Positions 33,242-43,100 are shown, counted from the stretch's first letter. The stretch: 45,789 nucleotides of DNA from an uncultured Christensenellaceae bacterium (GCA_910586905.1 CAJUIV010000012.1:1-45789), one strand, 5' to 3'. The notes: generated by a model from the letters alone, not told the origin. Made by a program: numbers and translations.

Positions 33242-36200
33242 ATGAAAAAGAAAATACTTTTGATTGCTTTGATTTGTTTAATGTCGGTTGCGCTAGCCGT
33301 TCCCGTTTGCGCTCGGGCAGCGACGGTTTCGTCTTACGAAATTTATCCTAATCCGCACGTGGTAAAGTATGCGCAAACAACTTGCAAGATACCTCGCGAA
33401 ACAACGATTTATATTTCCGATTCTCTTGATGAAGCTACCGTTAACCGCGCGTACGACGCTGTTTCGCAAATGGACGTTTTAGCCTACGCAGACAACGAAG
33501 TCAGGTCTTATTCCTTTTATTTCGGAGTTTACGGTACAAACGATTCAGCCGATAAATTCGTTAAAGAAAATTTAACCGTAGATACGTCGGGATTATTCGA
33601 TAAGACGGACGCGTATTTTTTGGCGATAAACAAAACCGCCGCAGTAGTTCTCGGTAAGGATACCAACGCCGCTTTTTACGGACTTACAACGTTAAAAATG
33701 ATATTCAGTCAAGTAGAGGGACGTCAATTACGTATGGTAACTATCGAGGACTGGTCGGACAGTATTTACCGCGGATTTATCGAAGGTTACTACGGTATCC
33801 CTTGGACTACGGACGAGCGCATAGAACTTATGCGTTTCGGAGGAGATTTTAAAACCAACGTATATATTTATGCGCCTAAAAACGACCCGTATCACAGTAC
33901 GAACTGGCGTTCGCTGTATTCCGAAGCGGATTTACAAGAAATAAAAGAACAGGTAAAAGCGGGCGAACAAACTAAAACCCGTTTCGTATGGGCGGCTCAT
34001 CCATTCAATCACGCGGCAATTTTACCAGATGATGAATATCGCTCGGGTATCGACGCTTTGCTTGCTAAATTCGATCAGCTGTATCAAGTCGGAGTACGTC
34101 AATTCGTAGTTTCGGCCGACGACGTAGACGGCGACACGGTAGGAGCCGCAAACAGATGGAATACCGATTTGGCTCGTGATATTCTAAACGACGTTGCAAA
34201 TTGGTGTAAGAAAAAAGGAGATTGTTATAATACTATCTTTGTCCCTAACGCCTACTACACACGCGCAAACGAAAATAATGAGGACGGCAAGCCCGAAAAC
34301 TATTTGTCTAAGCTTGTAGACGGATTGGATGAATCCGTCGAAATAATGTGGACGGGACATAACGTTTGCAGTTCGGTATCTAACGGTGATTTCGATAAAT
34401 TTACAGATTGGACCAATCGTAAGGCATTTATGTGGATGAATTGGCCCGTTAACGATTACGCAGATGGCAAACTGATTATGAGTAAGGCGGAAATATACGA
34501 TGTTCAATATACGAACGAAGCCGAAATCCCTTTTATAGGTATCGTTACAAATCCTATGCAGTATGCCGAAGCGGATAAACTGTCAATTTTTGCTACCGCT
34601 GATTATACTTGGAATACAGGGGATTTTAACGTCGATAAAAGCTATCGGGACAGTTTTAAATACGTAGAGCCGACTTGTTCGGACGACTTTTATCGTCTTT
34701 GTTTGCATATGGCGAACGCGAGTATGTTTGAAGAGCGTTATTTCGAAGAATCGAAAGAATTATCGGAATATATGGATAAATTTTTGAACGATTACGAAAC
34801 GGGTAATACTCAAAGTCAAAATGCCGGCGATTTGCTTTCTTATTTAACGTCCATTCAAAACAGCGGAAATAATTTTTTGAAAAACGCTTCTAACCGAAAT
34901 TTAGTGGTTAATATGTCTCCTTACGTGGAGTCGCTGATTTACAAATCCGAAATTTGTTATCGGTATGTATCGATTTTGCAGAACTATGAAAATTGGTCTT
35001 TAGACGAAATTAAAAGCGAAATGGCGCGAATAAGCGAGCTTAAAGAGCGCGTCGAAGAATGTACCACGCACGTACTTAACAAAATCACGTACGACCGCGA
35101 ACCTACTACCGTAGACGTAGGCGTTGCGGTAATAAACGGGTTTATCAAACGCGTCGAAGAAATTTGCAGCGAGGATATAAAACCTGTTCTGGGAATGCAA
35201 AGCATAGTTTACAAAGGTTTTAACGGTATTTATCAGGGAAAATTGGAATACGTTTTCGACGGCGACGAAAACACTTTCGTTTGGTTTGACGGAAGACCGC
35301 AAAGCGACGCGGCTTTACGTATAGGTCTTGGAGAACTTACCGAGATTTCCTTTATCAAGGTTTTGACCGGCAAACTTGACGGCAGCGATACTTGGAACGC
35401 CGTAGTGGAATATTCAGTAGACGGCAAAAACTATGTCGAACTTCAAAGTATTTCGGGGGCTTCGTCTTACGTGGATTTACGATTGAATCCTATACAAGCC
35501 AAATTTATACGTTTACGTGAAAACGGAACGGGAACTTGGGTGGCAGTTCGTGAAGTTTTGCTTAATCAACCGGACGATTTGATAGTTTCCTACGGAAATA
35601 TTGCGCTCGAAACTTCCGTTAAAACAAGCGCGTATAATATGATTGACGGAGATTTGACGACTTTTGCATGGTTTGGATGGAATCGTACTCGGGGCGCTTA
35701 CGTTCAACTGGCGTACGCTGATAATATAGAACTAAAAAACGTTCAGCTATTGATGGCAAAGAAAGACACGCTGGACGACTATTTTCCGGGCGTTAAATTG
35801 TCTTATTCTTTAGACGGCGTTAATTTTACCGATATAGGAGAATATACGGGACGTAATATTTACGCAGTTTTAAGTCAACCGGTCGAGGCTAAATATGTTC
35901 GGGCGACTTCTGCGCAAACTTCGGATACGGGTATAGTTATAAGAGATTTTTCCGTCAACAATAGATACGACGTTACAGTCGGAAACGGCTATAAGCCTTA
36001 CGATTACGTTCGTTCCGGTTGCGATTTTACTCACGTAAACTATGCGTCTGACAACGATTTAAATACGTTTTTGGATTTAGAAACCGCTAAAACGGACGGA
36101 GACAGAACTATAACGCTGAATCTACCCGATACCTTGAACGTTTCTAAATTAAACATTACATCGGGTGGAATTTCTTGGGAAGATAAAATCACCGAGTGTA

Positions 36201-36364
36201 AAATTGAGTATTCCGTAAACGGAATAGATTGGCAGGCCATAGGCGAAGGGTACAGCAGCGAAAGCGGCGAGTACGTTATTACTTGTTACGTTCGCGCGCG
36301 TTATATCAGAATAACGGTATTGAACGACGGTTGGATAACGCTTAAAAATTTTGCGGCGGAATAA
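33242..36364 (+). CDS. GH84 beta-N-acetylglucosaminidase with F5/8 domains
   Basis: A 1040-aa secreted enzyme with signal peptide cleaved near ARA (residue 26). An N-terminal GH84b-like domain (about 30-170) precedes the GH84 barrel. The barrel carries RGFIEGYYGIPWT (177-189), YAPKNDPYH (210-218) and the catalytic Asp293-Asp294 pair in SADDVDGD, consistent with substrate-assisted hydrolysis of terminal beta-GlcNAc. Helical residues about 490-650 follow, then two or three F5/8 type C (CBM32-like) sandwiches (ALRIGLGELTEISFIKVL; AYVQLAYADNIELKNVQLL; ITLNLPDTLNVSKLNI). A GGAGG site lies 11 nt before the ATG. Targets may be host mucin or O-GlcNAc glycans; no cell anchor is visible. Confidence 0.92.
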   Translation: MKKKILLIALICLMSVALAVPVCARAATVSSYEIYPNPHVVKYAQTTCKIPRETTIYISDSLDEATVNRAYDAVSQMDVLAYADNEVRSYSFYFGVYGTNDSADKFVKENLTVDTSGLFDKTDAYFLAINKTAAVVLGKDTNAAFYGLTTLKMIFSQVEGRQLRMVTIEDWSDSIYRGFIEGYYGIPWTTDERIELMRFGGDFKTNVYIYAPKNDPYHSTNWRSLYSEADLQEIKEQVKAGEQTKTRFVWAAHPFNHAAILPDDEYRSGIDALLAKFDQLYQVGVRQFVVSADDVDGDTVGAANRWNTDLARDILNDVANWCKKKGDCYNTIFVPNAYYTRANENNEDGKPENYLSKLVDGLDESVEIMWTGHNVCSSVSNGDFDKFTDWTNRKAFMWMNWPVNDYADGKLIMSKAEIYDVQYTNEAEIPFIGIVTNPMQYAEADKLSIFATADYTWNTGDFNVDKSYRDSFKYVEPTCSDDFYRLCLHMANASMFEERYFEESKELSEYMDKFLNDYETGNTQSQNAGDLLSYLTSIQNSGNNFLKNASNRNLVVNMSPYVESLIYKSEICYRYVSILQNYENWSLDEIKSEMARISELKERVEECTTHVLNKITYDREPTTVDVGVAVINGFIKRVEEICSEDIKPVLGMQSIVYKGFNGIYQGKLEYVFDGDENTFVWFDGRPQSDAALRIGLGELTEISFIKVLTGKLDGSDTWNAVVEYSVDGKNYVELQSISGASSYVDLRLNPIQAKFIRLRENGTGTWVAVREVLLNQPDDLIVSYGNIALETSVKTSAYNMIDGDLTTFAWFGWNRTRGAYVQLAYADNIELKNVQLLMAKKDTLDDYFPGVKLSYSLDGVNFTDIGEYTGRNIYAVLSQPVEAKYVRATSAQTSDTGIVIRDFSVNNRYDVTVGNGYKPYDYVRSGCDFTHVNYASDNDLNTFLDLETAKTDGDRTITLNLPDTLNVSKLNITSGGISWEDKITECKIEYSVNGIDWQAIGEGYSSESGEYVITCYVRARYIRITVLNDGWITLKNFAAE

Positions 36365-36396
36365 CCTGGCGATATTTGTTTTTACGATGATTGTAG

Positions 36397-36440
36397 CTGA
36401 AACGGTTTGGAATCTGCTATTCCAGGCCGTTTCGGATTTT
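36397..36440 (+). terminator. Terminator after the GH84 gene
   Basis: An interrupted stem (36397-36405 with 36427-36435 and 36407-36412 with 36419-36424) is followed by ATTTT. It lies 33 nt past the stop. The remaining stretch to the tRNA holds nothing recognisable. Confidence 0.6.
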
Positions 36441-36606
36441 ATGTGTATTTCGCAGTTTTGGTTTCGTACAGATATTCGTAAACGATTAGAAAAGCGTACA
36501 AATCGCAAGCGAACTAAAAAATAAGTTCAAACCCGTTTTTGCTTGCAAGATAATCGTATTTTATGTTATACTAACTTAGCGTTTATCAAAAGCGTTAAGT
36601 TGACGT

Positions 36607-36682
36607 CTACCCGTAGTCTAATTGGATAAAATTACGCCCTCCGACGGCGTCGTTTCGGGTTCGAGTCCCGACGGGTAGACCA
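36607..36682 (+). tRNA. tRNA-Arg (anticodon CCG)
   Basis: Acceptor stem CTACCCG pairs with CGGGTAG, followed by A73 and encoded CCA. The anticodon stem ACGCC/GGCGT holds loop CTCCGAC, anticodon CCG (reads CGG). The T-arm TCGGG/CCCGA with TTCGAGT is intact. The D-stem is weak, with one mismatch, as in some Firmicutes arginine tRNAs. Confidence 0.93.
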
Positions 36683-36954
36683 TTGACGGCGATTTCGATT
36701 GTGAGTTGCATGAAAAAGACCGTATATTCGCGCGTTTTTTTATGCTTCCTTGGAGATTATCGCCTTATTGTTACTTTGTCAGAAGAGTACGAAATAATGT
36801 AGCGTTCCGCTTCGTTACTCTTACCAACTACGTTGGATGAGTTTGACGGTCGACCGGTACTGAACTTTTGCCGTAGACCGAAACTTGTAACGTTTTTGTT
36901 TTATTTTTGCTTGGCGGAAGAGTTTTTATACGCGGTTATGATTAAGGGATAATT

Positions 36955-37863
36955 ATGATAGTTAAACTTAAACCCGCATTAAAAAGTTACTTGTGGGGCG
37001 GCAAAAACTTAAAAACAAAATGGAACAAGCAAAGCGGTGAAAATACGCTTTCCGAATCGTGGGAGCTGTCTTTTCATAAAGACGGATTGGCTTTAATCGA
37101 CGGCGGCGAATTAGACGGAAAACCTCTTGCAGACGTTGTTGAGCGAAAAGACTGGGGGGATAACTGTAAAGATTTCCCGTTTTTTCCCGTACTAAGCAAA
37201 CTTATAGATTCTGCTCAAGCGTTGTCTATACAGGTTCATCCCAGCGACGACTACGCTTTACGCTACGAAGGTCAATTCGGAAAAACCGAAATGTGGTATA
37301 TTTTGGACGCGGAAAAGGATGCGTTTTTGTATCTCGGATTTAACCGCAGCGTAACGGAAGAGGAATTTTCGTATGCGATAGAAAATAATACCATATGCGA
37401 GTTGCTTAACAAAGTACCCGTTAAAGCGGGCGAAACTTATTTTATTCCCAGCGGTACTATACACGCTATAGGCGCAGGCGTAACGTTATACGAAGTGCAG
37501 CAAAACAGTTCGCTTACCTACCGTGTGTACGATTTCGACAGAGTGGACGCAAACGGAAATCGTCGTCCTCTTCACGTTGAAAAAGCGAAAGCGGTGGCTA
37601 ATTTAAATAAATATGACGTCCCCATTCCTATTAGAGGCGCTTTGTTAGGCAAGTGTAAGTATTTTACTGCGTTTCGATACTCCGGAAACGGTACTATCGT
37701 TTGCAAGGGAACGTTCAGCGCAATAACCGCGCTGTGCGGCGAAGTTAAAATCGGTAATATTGTTTTGCATAAAGGCGAAACCGCATTTATGTCCGCCGGT
37801 GAAAAAGCCGACGTCGTTGCCGACGGGGAGTACATTGTAATTTGTGTTGAAAAAGATAGTTAG
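36955..37863 (+). CDS. manA: Mannose-6-phosphate isomerase, class I
   Basis: A 302-aa zinc-dependent isomerase interconverting mannose-6-phosphate and fructose-6-phosphate. Zinc ligands are visible as Gln93 and His95 in SIQVHP, Glu112 in KTEMWY and His170 in PSGTIHAIG. The N-terminal LKSYLWGG and the YRVYDFDR block are typical. Length fits the short Firmicutes form. The ribosome site is weak (AGGGAT). It stands alone between tRNA-Arg and a strong terminator. Confidence 0.94.
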   Translation: MIVKLKPALKSYLWGGKNLKTKWNKQSGENTLSESWELSFHKDGLALIDGGELDGKPLADVVERKDWGDNCKDFPFFPVLSKLIDSAQALSIQVHPSDDYALRYEGQFGKTEMWYILDAEKDAFLYLGFNRSVTEEEFSYAIENNTICELLNKVPVKAGETYFIPSGTIHAIGAGVTLYEVQQNSSLTYRVYDFDRVDANGNRRPLHVEKAKAVANLNKYDVPIPIRGALLGKCKYFTAFRYSGNGTIVCKGTFSAITALCGEVKIGNIVLHKGETAFMSAGEKADVVADGEYIVICVEKDS

Positions 37864-37873
37864 CGTTAAGCAA

Positions 37874-37909
37874 AAAGCGCGTGTATTGTGAAATAAACGC
37901 GCTTTCTTA
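37874..37909 (+). terminator. manA terminator
   Basis: AAAGCGCGT (37874-37882) pairs with ACGCGCTTT (37897-37905), followed by a broken T-run. Confidence 0.8.
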
Positions 37910-37991
37910 TAACATATTTTTTGATTTTAAAAAATAAATCTTTTAAAATAAGCTTTTTTTCGTTCTTTAATATCAAACAGATTATCTTCTT

Positions 37992-38020
37992 TTGACTAAT
38001 AAGTTAAAATATGTTAAAAT
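37992..38020 (+). promoter_or_regulatory. Promoter of the 1180-aa lipoprotein gene
   Basis: TTGACT (37992-37997), 17 bp, TAAAAT (38015-38020) with extended -10 TGT. The implied 5-prime leader is about 250 nt and shows no ORF with a ribosome site. Confidence 0.65.
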
Positions 38021-38278
38021 AATATATTATTTTTATTGTATTTTAAACGATATAGCTAATAAAAGAGTTGTGTTTTTGATTGCAATCGAAATATTGTATG
38101 TGGCTAATCGAGTTACGTAAGTCTGAAGGTGTTTAATCCTAACGTTTTTAATTTCAACGCGTTAAGCGGTGTAAGGTTAGTTTGTTTAGAGAATTTAGTA
38201 AAATTACCGATATTTATAAATTCGTGCGTTTCGTGCGGACGGGTTTGTTTATATAATTTTAAAGAGGAGAGAAAGAGT

Positions 38279-41200
38279 ATGAAGAACAGATTTAAACTAA
38301 TCGTATGTTTATTGCTTGCTGTTCTTTCGGTGTTTGTACTGGTTGCTTGTGTGCCTGATGCCGACGATGCGGAATTTACCGTAACGGTCGTAAATGGCAC
38401 GGGGGGGGGTAAGTTTAAGAAGGACGCTACTTGCACCGTAACAGCGACTGTGGGCGAAAACGAGGAATTTGTAGAGTGGCAGATTAACGGAACAAAAGTA
38501 TCCGATAACACCACATATACCTTTACCGTTACCGAAGACGTAACGTTAACCGCCGTTACTAAAAATAAACAACAGCCTGTTGTAAAATATACGGTTACCG
38601 TAGTAGGCGGCGAAGGCGGAGGACAATTCGATAACGGCGCGACTTGCACCGTAACGGCTGCTGTAGCCGCCGACGAAGTTTTTGACGGTTGGAAAATCGA
38701 CGGAGAAATCGTTTCAACTGATTTGACGTATAGTTTCGTAGTCAATTCCGACGTTACCGTAACGGCTCAATTTTCAAAGAAAATCGAGTTGGGCGCTTTT
38801 GCTCGCAAATGGGTTGGCAAAGAAGGAGGAATTTTAGACCTAACCGCTAAAACGTGGTCTCTTGCCGACAGTTTTAAAATCGTTTCCGCTGTTATTGACG
38901 GACAGAATACCGTAATCAACTGCGTTGCGGACGAAACGTCATATTTAATTAAACTCGGCAGCGAAGGAAATTTACTAATGTTCGATAGCGAAGACGCAGA
39001 GGCTCAACCTATATACGCGTTTATGGCTTCTGCAGACGAGTTTAACGGTTTGTGGGTTTTGGACGATGAAATTTACGTTTTGTTCGTTTCCGAATTAGAC
39101 CGAAACGGTTTGTTCGGTTATACTATTTTGGACGGAACCGACATAGATAAAAACAGCGTCGAAACCGCTGTAACCAAATTAACGTTTAAAAACGACCAAG
39201 CGGTTTTGGAATTTTACGTTGCCGAATACGATATGACTTTTACTTTAGATAATCTCGGCAATATCGTTTTCGAAGCCGAAAATCTTATTTACGCTCCTTG
39301 TGCGGAACTGTTTGCTGATTGTTACGTTACGGAGGACGGCGACGTTTATTCGTTGAACGTTGCGGCGAACGAAGTTGAAGTAAACGGAGTAAAAACCGCG
39401 TTGGAAGTTAAACGCGGTGCGTTCGGTTCCGGATTGTATTTTACAAACCACTCTGATACGTTCGCGTTCGTTCAGACGCTAGACGGAGTTTGTCTGTTCG
39501 GAGAAAGCGAAATCAAAGCTCTTGAAAAATTCGATGCGTCTCAATTTAACGGACAATGGTTCGGCAAACACGAAATTACTGTAACTAACGGTAAATCTGC
39601 AAACGTTGACGGCGTAGATTGCAAATTGATTCCGGTCGTAGTGGATAAAACCGTGTACGTCGGTTTCGAATTTGACGGCAAAAAGTATACGATGTTTTCT
39701 ATCGAAAACAACGTTTTGGTTTTCCGTATGTCTTGTGCGGACGAAAGCGGTTACTATTTCAAAAACGGTATAGTAACAAAATTCGTCGGACAGTTCGGTA
39801 ACGGAGCAAACGTTCTCGAAGTGGATGATACCGACGGTTTATCGGTAAAATTGGGAGCGCAGACTTTTACCGACGCACGTTTGACCGTTTTCGAAGACAT
39901 AGACCGCAGTATTAACGTTCCGTTGGGATTTAACGGCTTGCAGCACGTTGCGATAGCGTTCGATAACGCAAGTAAATACGTTATTTGGACGGGCGCAGAC
40001 AGTCTTGCCGTAGTTACTAAAAACGACGACCTTTTGACCGTTGTCGGAGGCTACTATAAGAGCGAAGGGTTAGAATCGCTTAAAAATAAATTTTGCGCCG
40101 GCTTGGATTCGTCAACTGATATATACACAACGGGCGGAACCGAACGTATTACGGTAGCGTTTGACTTTGCAAACGGCAAAGTACTCGTTAACGACGTGGA
40201 ATCGGCGTTTGAGTGGAGTTACTTCATACATCCCTCTACGGGCGACGAACGCGTTATAATAACTTTCGATGCGCAAGTATACGGCGCTCAAAGCCGTTGC
40301 ACGCTTTACCCTTACTTCGAGTATCCTTACGTACGGCTTGAAGTAACGCCGAGCGAAGCCGGGGCTAAAACTACGGTTCACACATTAGTATCTTATCAGG
40401 AATACTCTAAAATTTTAGGCACGGTTTACTATCTGAAAGGCGAAGATTTTACTCAAAGTGTCGAATTCAAAGCAGACGGAACGCTTATTCTCGTTCGCAG
40501 CGCGACTAATACTGAAACCTACGTTAATTACTCGCTTACCCGTGAAGCGGCAACCAAAACGCTGGTAGTAACGTTTAAGTCGGAAGTAGGAATCGTGTTC
40601 GAAACGAATATTTACTGCGATAACGTAGGAGTATCTTTAACTATAGTAACAGAAACGTTTCTTAACGAGGCTTTGCTAAACGCTGTGGGCGTGTATTGCG
40701 ATACGGAAGGAAACGACGTTTTGGAATTGCTTTCCGACGCAAAGTTTAAATACGACGAATACGGACTTGACGCGTCTGCAACGGCGGATGAATTCGACAG
40801 TATAACAATAAAAGGCGCAAAGGTTACTTGTATGTATTCTTCTGGAATAAGTATTTGGGCTGTTAAAGGTACTATAGTGTTCGAAGAGGGCAAAGCGACC
40901 GTTACCGAAAACGACGGCGATTCAGTAGTGTACAACAAAAAAACAGACGCTTCGGAAACGGTTATCCCCGAAGATTTACTGGGCTTATACTGCAACGAAG
41001 CAGGCGACCCGTTTGTCGAACTATCGGCTGATAGAACTTTTAAATTCAACGGCGTCGATATGTGTATAGACGAGGACACCGAACCCGAAGCATTCGACGA
41101 GCTTTCCGCGGACGGGTCTATGCTTATCGGTAAAATCACGTATAACGGGCTGGGAGGTTCTTATACCGTTACGTTCGTATTCGAAAACGGAAAAGTAACT

Positions 41201-41821
41201 GTTACCGAAGGAGAAGAAGAACCGGTAATCTTTACGAAAAAAATAGAGCAAGTCGTTATTCCGGAAGCTTATTTCGGTAAGTACGTCGACGAAGAAGACG
41301 TAGTATGCGTTGAACTTTTACAAGACGGAACTTTTAAGTATAACGAATACGGTATCGAGGACGAGGAAGCGGAAACGTTTGACAGCGTAAAAGCGGACGG
41401 CAACAAAATTATTTGCGTTAAAACGTACAGCGGTATAGTTAATTATACCGTAACGTTTGTATTTGAAAACGGAAAAGTAACGGTAACCGAGGACGAGTAC
41501 AATCCGGTAGTTTACACTAAAAAGGCTGAATCGCAACCCTCGGTACTAACTCCCGAAGCGTTTGCCGGAACGTTCGAATTTACCGAAGGTTACGAAATTA
41601 CGTTCGTTATCGAATTGACGAAAAACGGCGACGGTTTTTCGTTTACGGTAACGGTGGACGGAGGCGCCACGACCGACGTTTCGTTAGCGCTGAACTCAGG
41701 CGGACTGCAGGAGCTTACTTTTACCGACGAGTTCGATATAGTATATTACGTGGTTTTGAATAACGGAATTCTGACGTTTTCCGATGACGATATGGAGTAC
41801 GGAACGGCTGAAGTTAAATAG
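38279..41821 (+). CDS. Phase-variable-looking repeat lipoprotein
   Basis: A 1180-aa lipoprotein (lipobox LVAC, Cys24). The ATG at 38279 is chosen for the signal peptide and the AGAGGAG upstream; the open frame extends 50 codons further. Residues 33-95 and 100-165 are two copies of an InlB-B-like bacterial repeat (YTVTVVGGEGGGQFDNGA, then CTVTA). The first copy carries the G9 tract at Gly42-44. A large unrecognised beta-rich region follows, with many short AFAG-type modules (FNGQWFGKHEITV). Three repeats of about 95 residues fill 790-1085 (EVxCVELLxDGTFKYNEYG, then VFENGKVTVTE and VxxTKK), and a related short module ends the protein. No enzyme motif. Surface-exposed role inferred. Confidence 0.75.
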   Translation: MKNRFKLIVCLLLAVLSVFVLVACVPDADDAEFTVTVVNGTGGGKFKKDATCTVTATVGENEEFVEWQINGTKVSDNTTYTFTVTEDVTLTAVTKNKQQPVVKYTVTVVGGEGGGQFDNGATCTVTAAVAADEVFDGWKIDGEIVSTDLTYSFVVNSDVTVTAQFSKKIELGAFARKWVGKEGGILDLTAKTWSLADSFKIVSAVIDGQNTVINCVADETSYLIKLGSEGNLLMFDSEDAEAQPIYAFMASADEFNGLWVLDDEIYVLFVSELDRNGLFGYTILDGTDIDKNSVETAVTKLTFKNDQAVLEFYVAEYDMTFTLDNLGNIVFEAENLIYAPCAELFADCYVTEDGDVYSLNVAANEVEVNGVKTALEVKRGAFGSGLYFTNHSDTFAFVQTLDGVCLFGESEIKALEKFDASQFNGQWFGKHEITVTNGKSANVDGVDCKLIPVVVDKTVYVGFEFDGKKYTMFSIENNVLVFRMSCADESGYYFKNGIVTKFVGQFGNGANVLEVDDTDGLSVKLGAQTFTDARLTVFEDIDRSINVPLGFNGLQHVAIAFDNASKYVIWTGADSLAVVTKNDDLLTVVGGYYKSEGLESLKNKFCAGLDSSTDIYTTGGTERITVAFDFANGKVLVNDVESAFEWSYFIHPSTGDERVIITFDAQVYGAQSRCTLYPYFEYPYVRLEVTPSEAGAKTTVHTLVSYQEYSKILGTVYYLKGEDFTQSVEFKADGTLILVRSATNTETYVNYSLTREAATKTLVVTFKSEVGIVFETNIYCDNVGVSLTIVTETFLNEALLNAVGVYCDTEGNDVLELLSDAKFKYDEYGLDASATADEFDSITIKGAKVTCMYSSGISIWAVKGTIVFEEGKATVTENDGDSVVYNKKTDASETVIPEDLLGLYCNEAGDPFVELSADRTFKFNGVDMCIDEDTEPEAFDELSADGSMLIGKITYNGLGGSYTVTFVFENGKVTVTEGEEEPVIFTKKIEQVVIPEAYFGKYVDEEDVVCVELLQDGTFKYNEYGIEDEEAETFDSVKADGNKIICVKTYSGIVNYTVTFVFENGKVTVTEDEYNPVVYTKKAESQPSVLTPEAFAGTFEFTEGYEITFVIELTKNGDGFSFTVTVDGGATTDVSLALNSGGLQELTFTDEFDIVYYVVLNNGILTFSDDDMEYGTAEVK
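38401..38409 (+). repeat. Second G9 homopolymer in a lipoprotein gene
   Basis: Nine G residues within CAC-G9-TA, again read ACG GGG GGG GGT. One G more makes TAA the next codon; one G fewer gives TAA 10 codons later. The paralogous glycine triplet in the second InlB-B-like repeat is encoded by mixed codons (GGC GGA GGA), so the pure run is not required by the protein sequence. Confidence 0.8.
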
Positions 41822-41840
41822 CAATTTTATAATAGTTTAT

Positions 41841-41875
41841 ACCGTTTGCCGCATTTACGCGGCAAGCGGTTTTTA
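41841..41875 (+). terminator. Terminator after the 1180-aa lipoprotein gene
   Basis: A 12-bp stem (41841-41852 with 41859-41870, one G-T pair), 6-nt loop and T5 run. Confidence 0.9.
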
Positions 41876-41922
41876 ACTGAAAATATACATAATATTTGTC
41901 TGCTAAACGTTGTCGTTAATTT

Positions 41923-42291
41923 TTGATTGAACGTAAATCAGCAGTTCGTTTCGTTTGTTTTTCTTTAAATAGTTTTTCATCGCTAAAGCTGTGCGGAAAG
42001 AAAGCGCTTTATTCGGACAGTTTGCAACGCATTTTAGACATCGTATACAGCGGTTGTTTGTTTCCCCTTTTTAATCGCTTAGACGGGTATATTACGCTGC
42101 ATTTTCAGCAATCGTTACAACTATCGTGTACGGTGATTTTAACTCCTATACGGCTTCTCACGCCTTTAAAAAGACTCGCAAAAATATTTTTGTGCAGTTT
42201 CGGTATTTTTATCGCGGAGGGACTTGAAATTTTTTCTTCTATCGGATACGTGTACTGCACGGAATACAGTTGCGTAATTTTGAAACTCTAA
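41923..42291 (+). CDS. Doubtful hypothetical protein, possible gene remnant
   Basis: An open frame of 122 codons begins at TTG without a ribosome site. It encodes a hydrophobic, Leu/Cys-rich peptide (for example LTPLKRLAKIFLCSFGIFIA). Codon use resembles the older chromosomal part of the window rather than the island to the right. I do not recognise a family. It sits between a strong terminator and a hairpin (42331-42338 with 42354-42361), in an area of gene decay, so a 5-prime truncated remnant is as likely as a real gene. Confidence 0.25.
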   Translation: MIERKSAVRFVCFSLNSFSSLKLCGKKALYSDSLQRILDIVYSGCLFPLFNRLDGYITLHFQQSLQLSCTVILTPIRLLTPLKRLAKIFLCSFGIFIAEGLEIFSSIGYVYCTEYSCVILKL

Positions 42292-42432
42292 ATAGTGTTG
42301 CGGTCGTTAATTACCAGTTATTAATAGAAAAACGACGTAAATTTTACAAATAAACGTCGTTATCTCTAAATTATCAATGATGAATGAAAAGTAGCGTAGT
42401 AAACCGCTGAAAGTGGGCGGACAGACACTTTT

Positions 42433-42805
42433 TTAATAAAATTTGGGTTCGAAATATAAATGAGTAGACGGTTGAGAATATTCTCGGCCGCCGCTTTTTT
42501 GTATATGTGCCGTTATGGCTTGATCTATCTTATCTTTGACCTGTTCGGGCGTATCGTCGAAGCCGTACTTTATCCATTGGTTATCCGTAGACAAAAAAGG
42601 AACGGAGATAAGCGGTTTGTTTATCGTCTTCCGCATTTTCCGTTATGGTAAATTCCAACGCTTTCATTAAGAGCGTTATCAAATCGTTTTTATATAGCAG
42701 TAAGAAAAGCCGTTTGTTCTCATAAATATATTTCAGCATTGCAAAGCCTTTATCTTGCGTTACTTCGTCGGGGTGATTATCGGCATACCGTTCCCATTCG
42801 TAATG
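42433..42805 (-). pseudogene. TetR/AcrR-family regulator remnant
   Basis: Reading leftward, the C-terminal ligand domain of a TetR-like regulator is recognisable. HYEWERYADNHPDEV is followed by FAMLKYIYENKRLFLLLYKN, then RSFFVYG and a stop. After a frame change near 42580 it resumes as NQWIKYGFDDTPEQVKDKI and ends at 42433. The W-I-K-x-G-x-x-x-x-P-E block is typical of this family's last helices. The N-terminal DNA-binding domain is missing: an in-frame stop lies at 42806-42808, and an unrelated Ssb-like fragment begins within 10 nt. This is a truncated and frameshifted pseudogene. Confidence 0.65.
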
Positions 42806-42812
42806 TCATCTA

Positions 42813-43100
42813 GCCACACTGATAAGGACCGTTGTCGTAAATGACGAAGAGCAGCATGTCTGTACACTAAATGTTGCTAGCAACCGTTTTGGTAGAGATA
42901 AGCCCGATTATATTCAAATTGAAGTTTGGAACACTTTAGCGGACAACTGCGTTAAATATTTAGATAAAGGCAGTGGCATTTCGTTTGAGGGCGATTACGA
43001 GACAACACAATACAAAAAAGACAACGTTACGGTAACGAATGTAAAAATTGTTAAAGCGACAATCGAGTTTACCGATAGAAAGCCGCAATCGGATCAATAA
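42813..43100 (+). pseudogene. Single-stranded DNA-binding protein (Ssb-like) remnant
   Basis: An open frame of 95 codons without a start codon encodes an OB-fold protein like phage or plasmid Ssb. It begins ATLIRTVVV, then TLNVASNRFGRDKPDYIQIE (compare VNRRF...DFISC in Ssb), VWNTLADNCVKYLDKG (W-x-T-L-A-x-N-x-x-K-Y-L-x-K-G, the strongest match), ISFEGDYETTQY and VTNVKIVKATIEF. The usual ATG before ATL is replaced by CTA, right at the junction with the TetR remnant, and no ribosome site is present. It is followed by a good terminator. Probably a 5-prime-damaged relic of a mobile element. Confidence 0.7.

Noticed and set aside
42460..42651. 63-codon rightward frame opposite the TetR remnant
   Set aside because: Antisense to a recognisable TetR C-terminal domain; no ribosome site.
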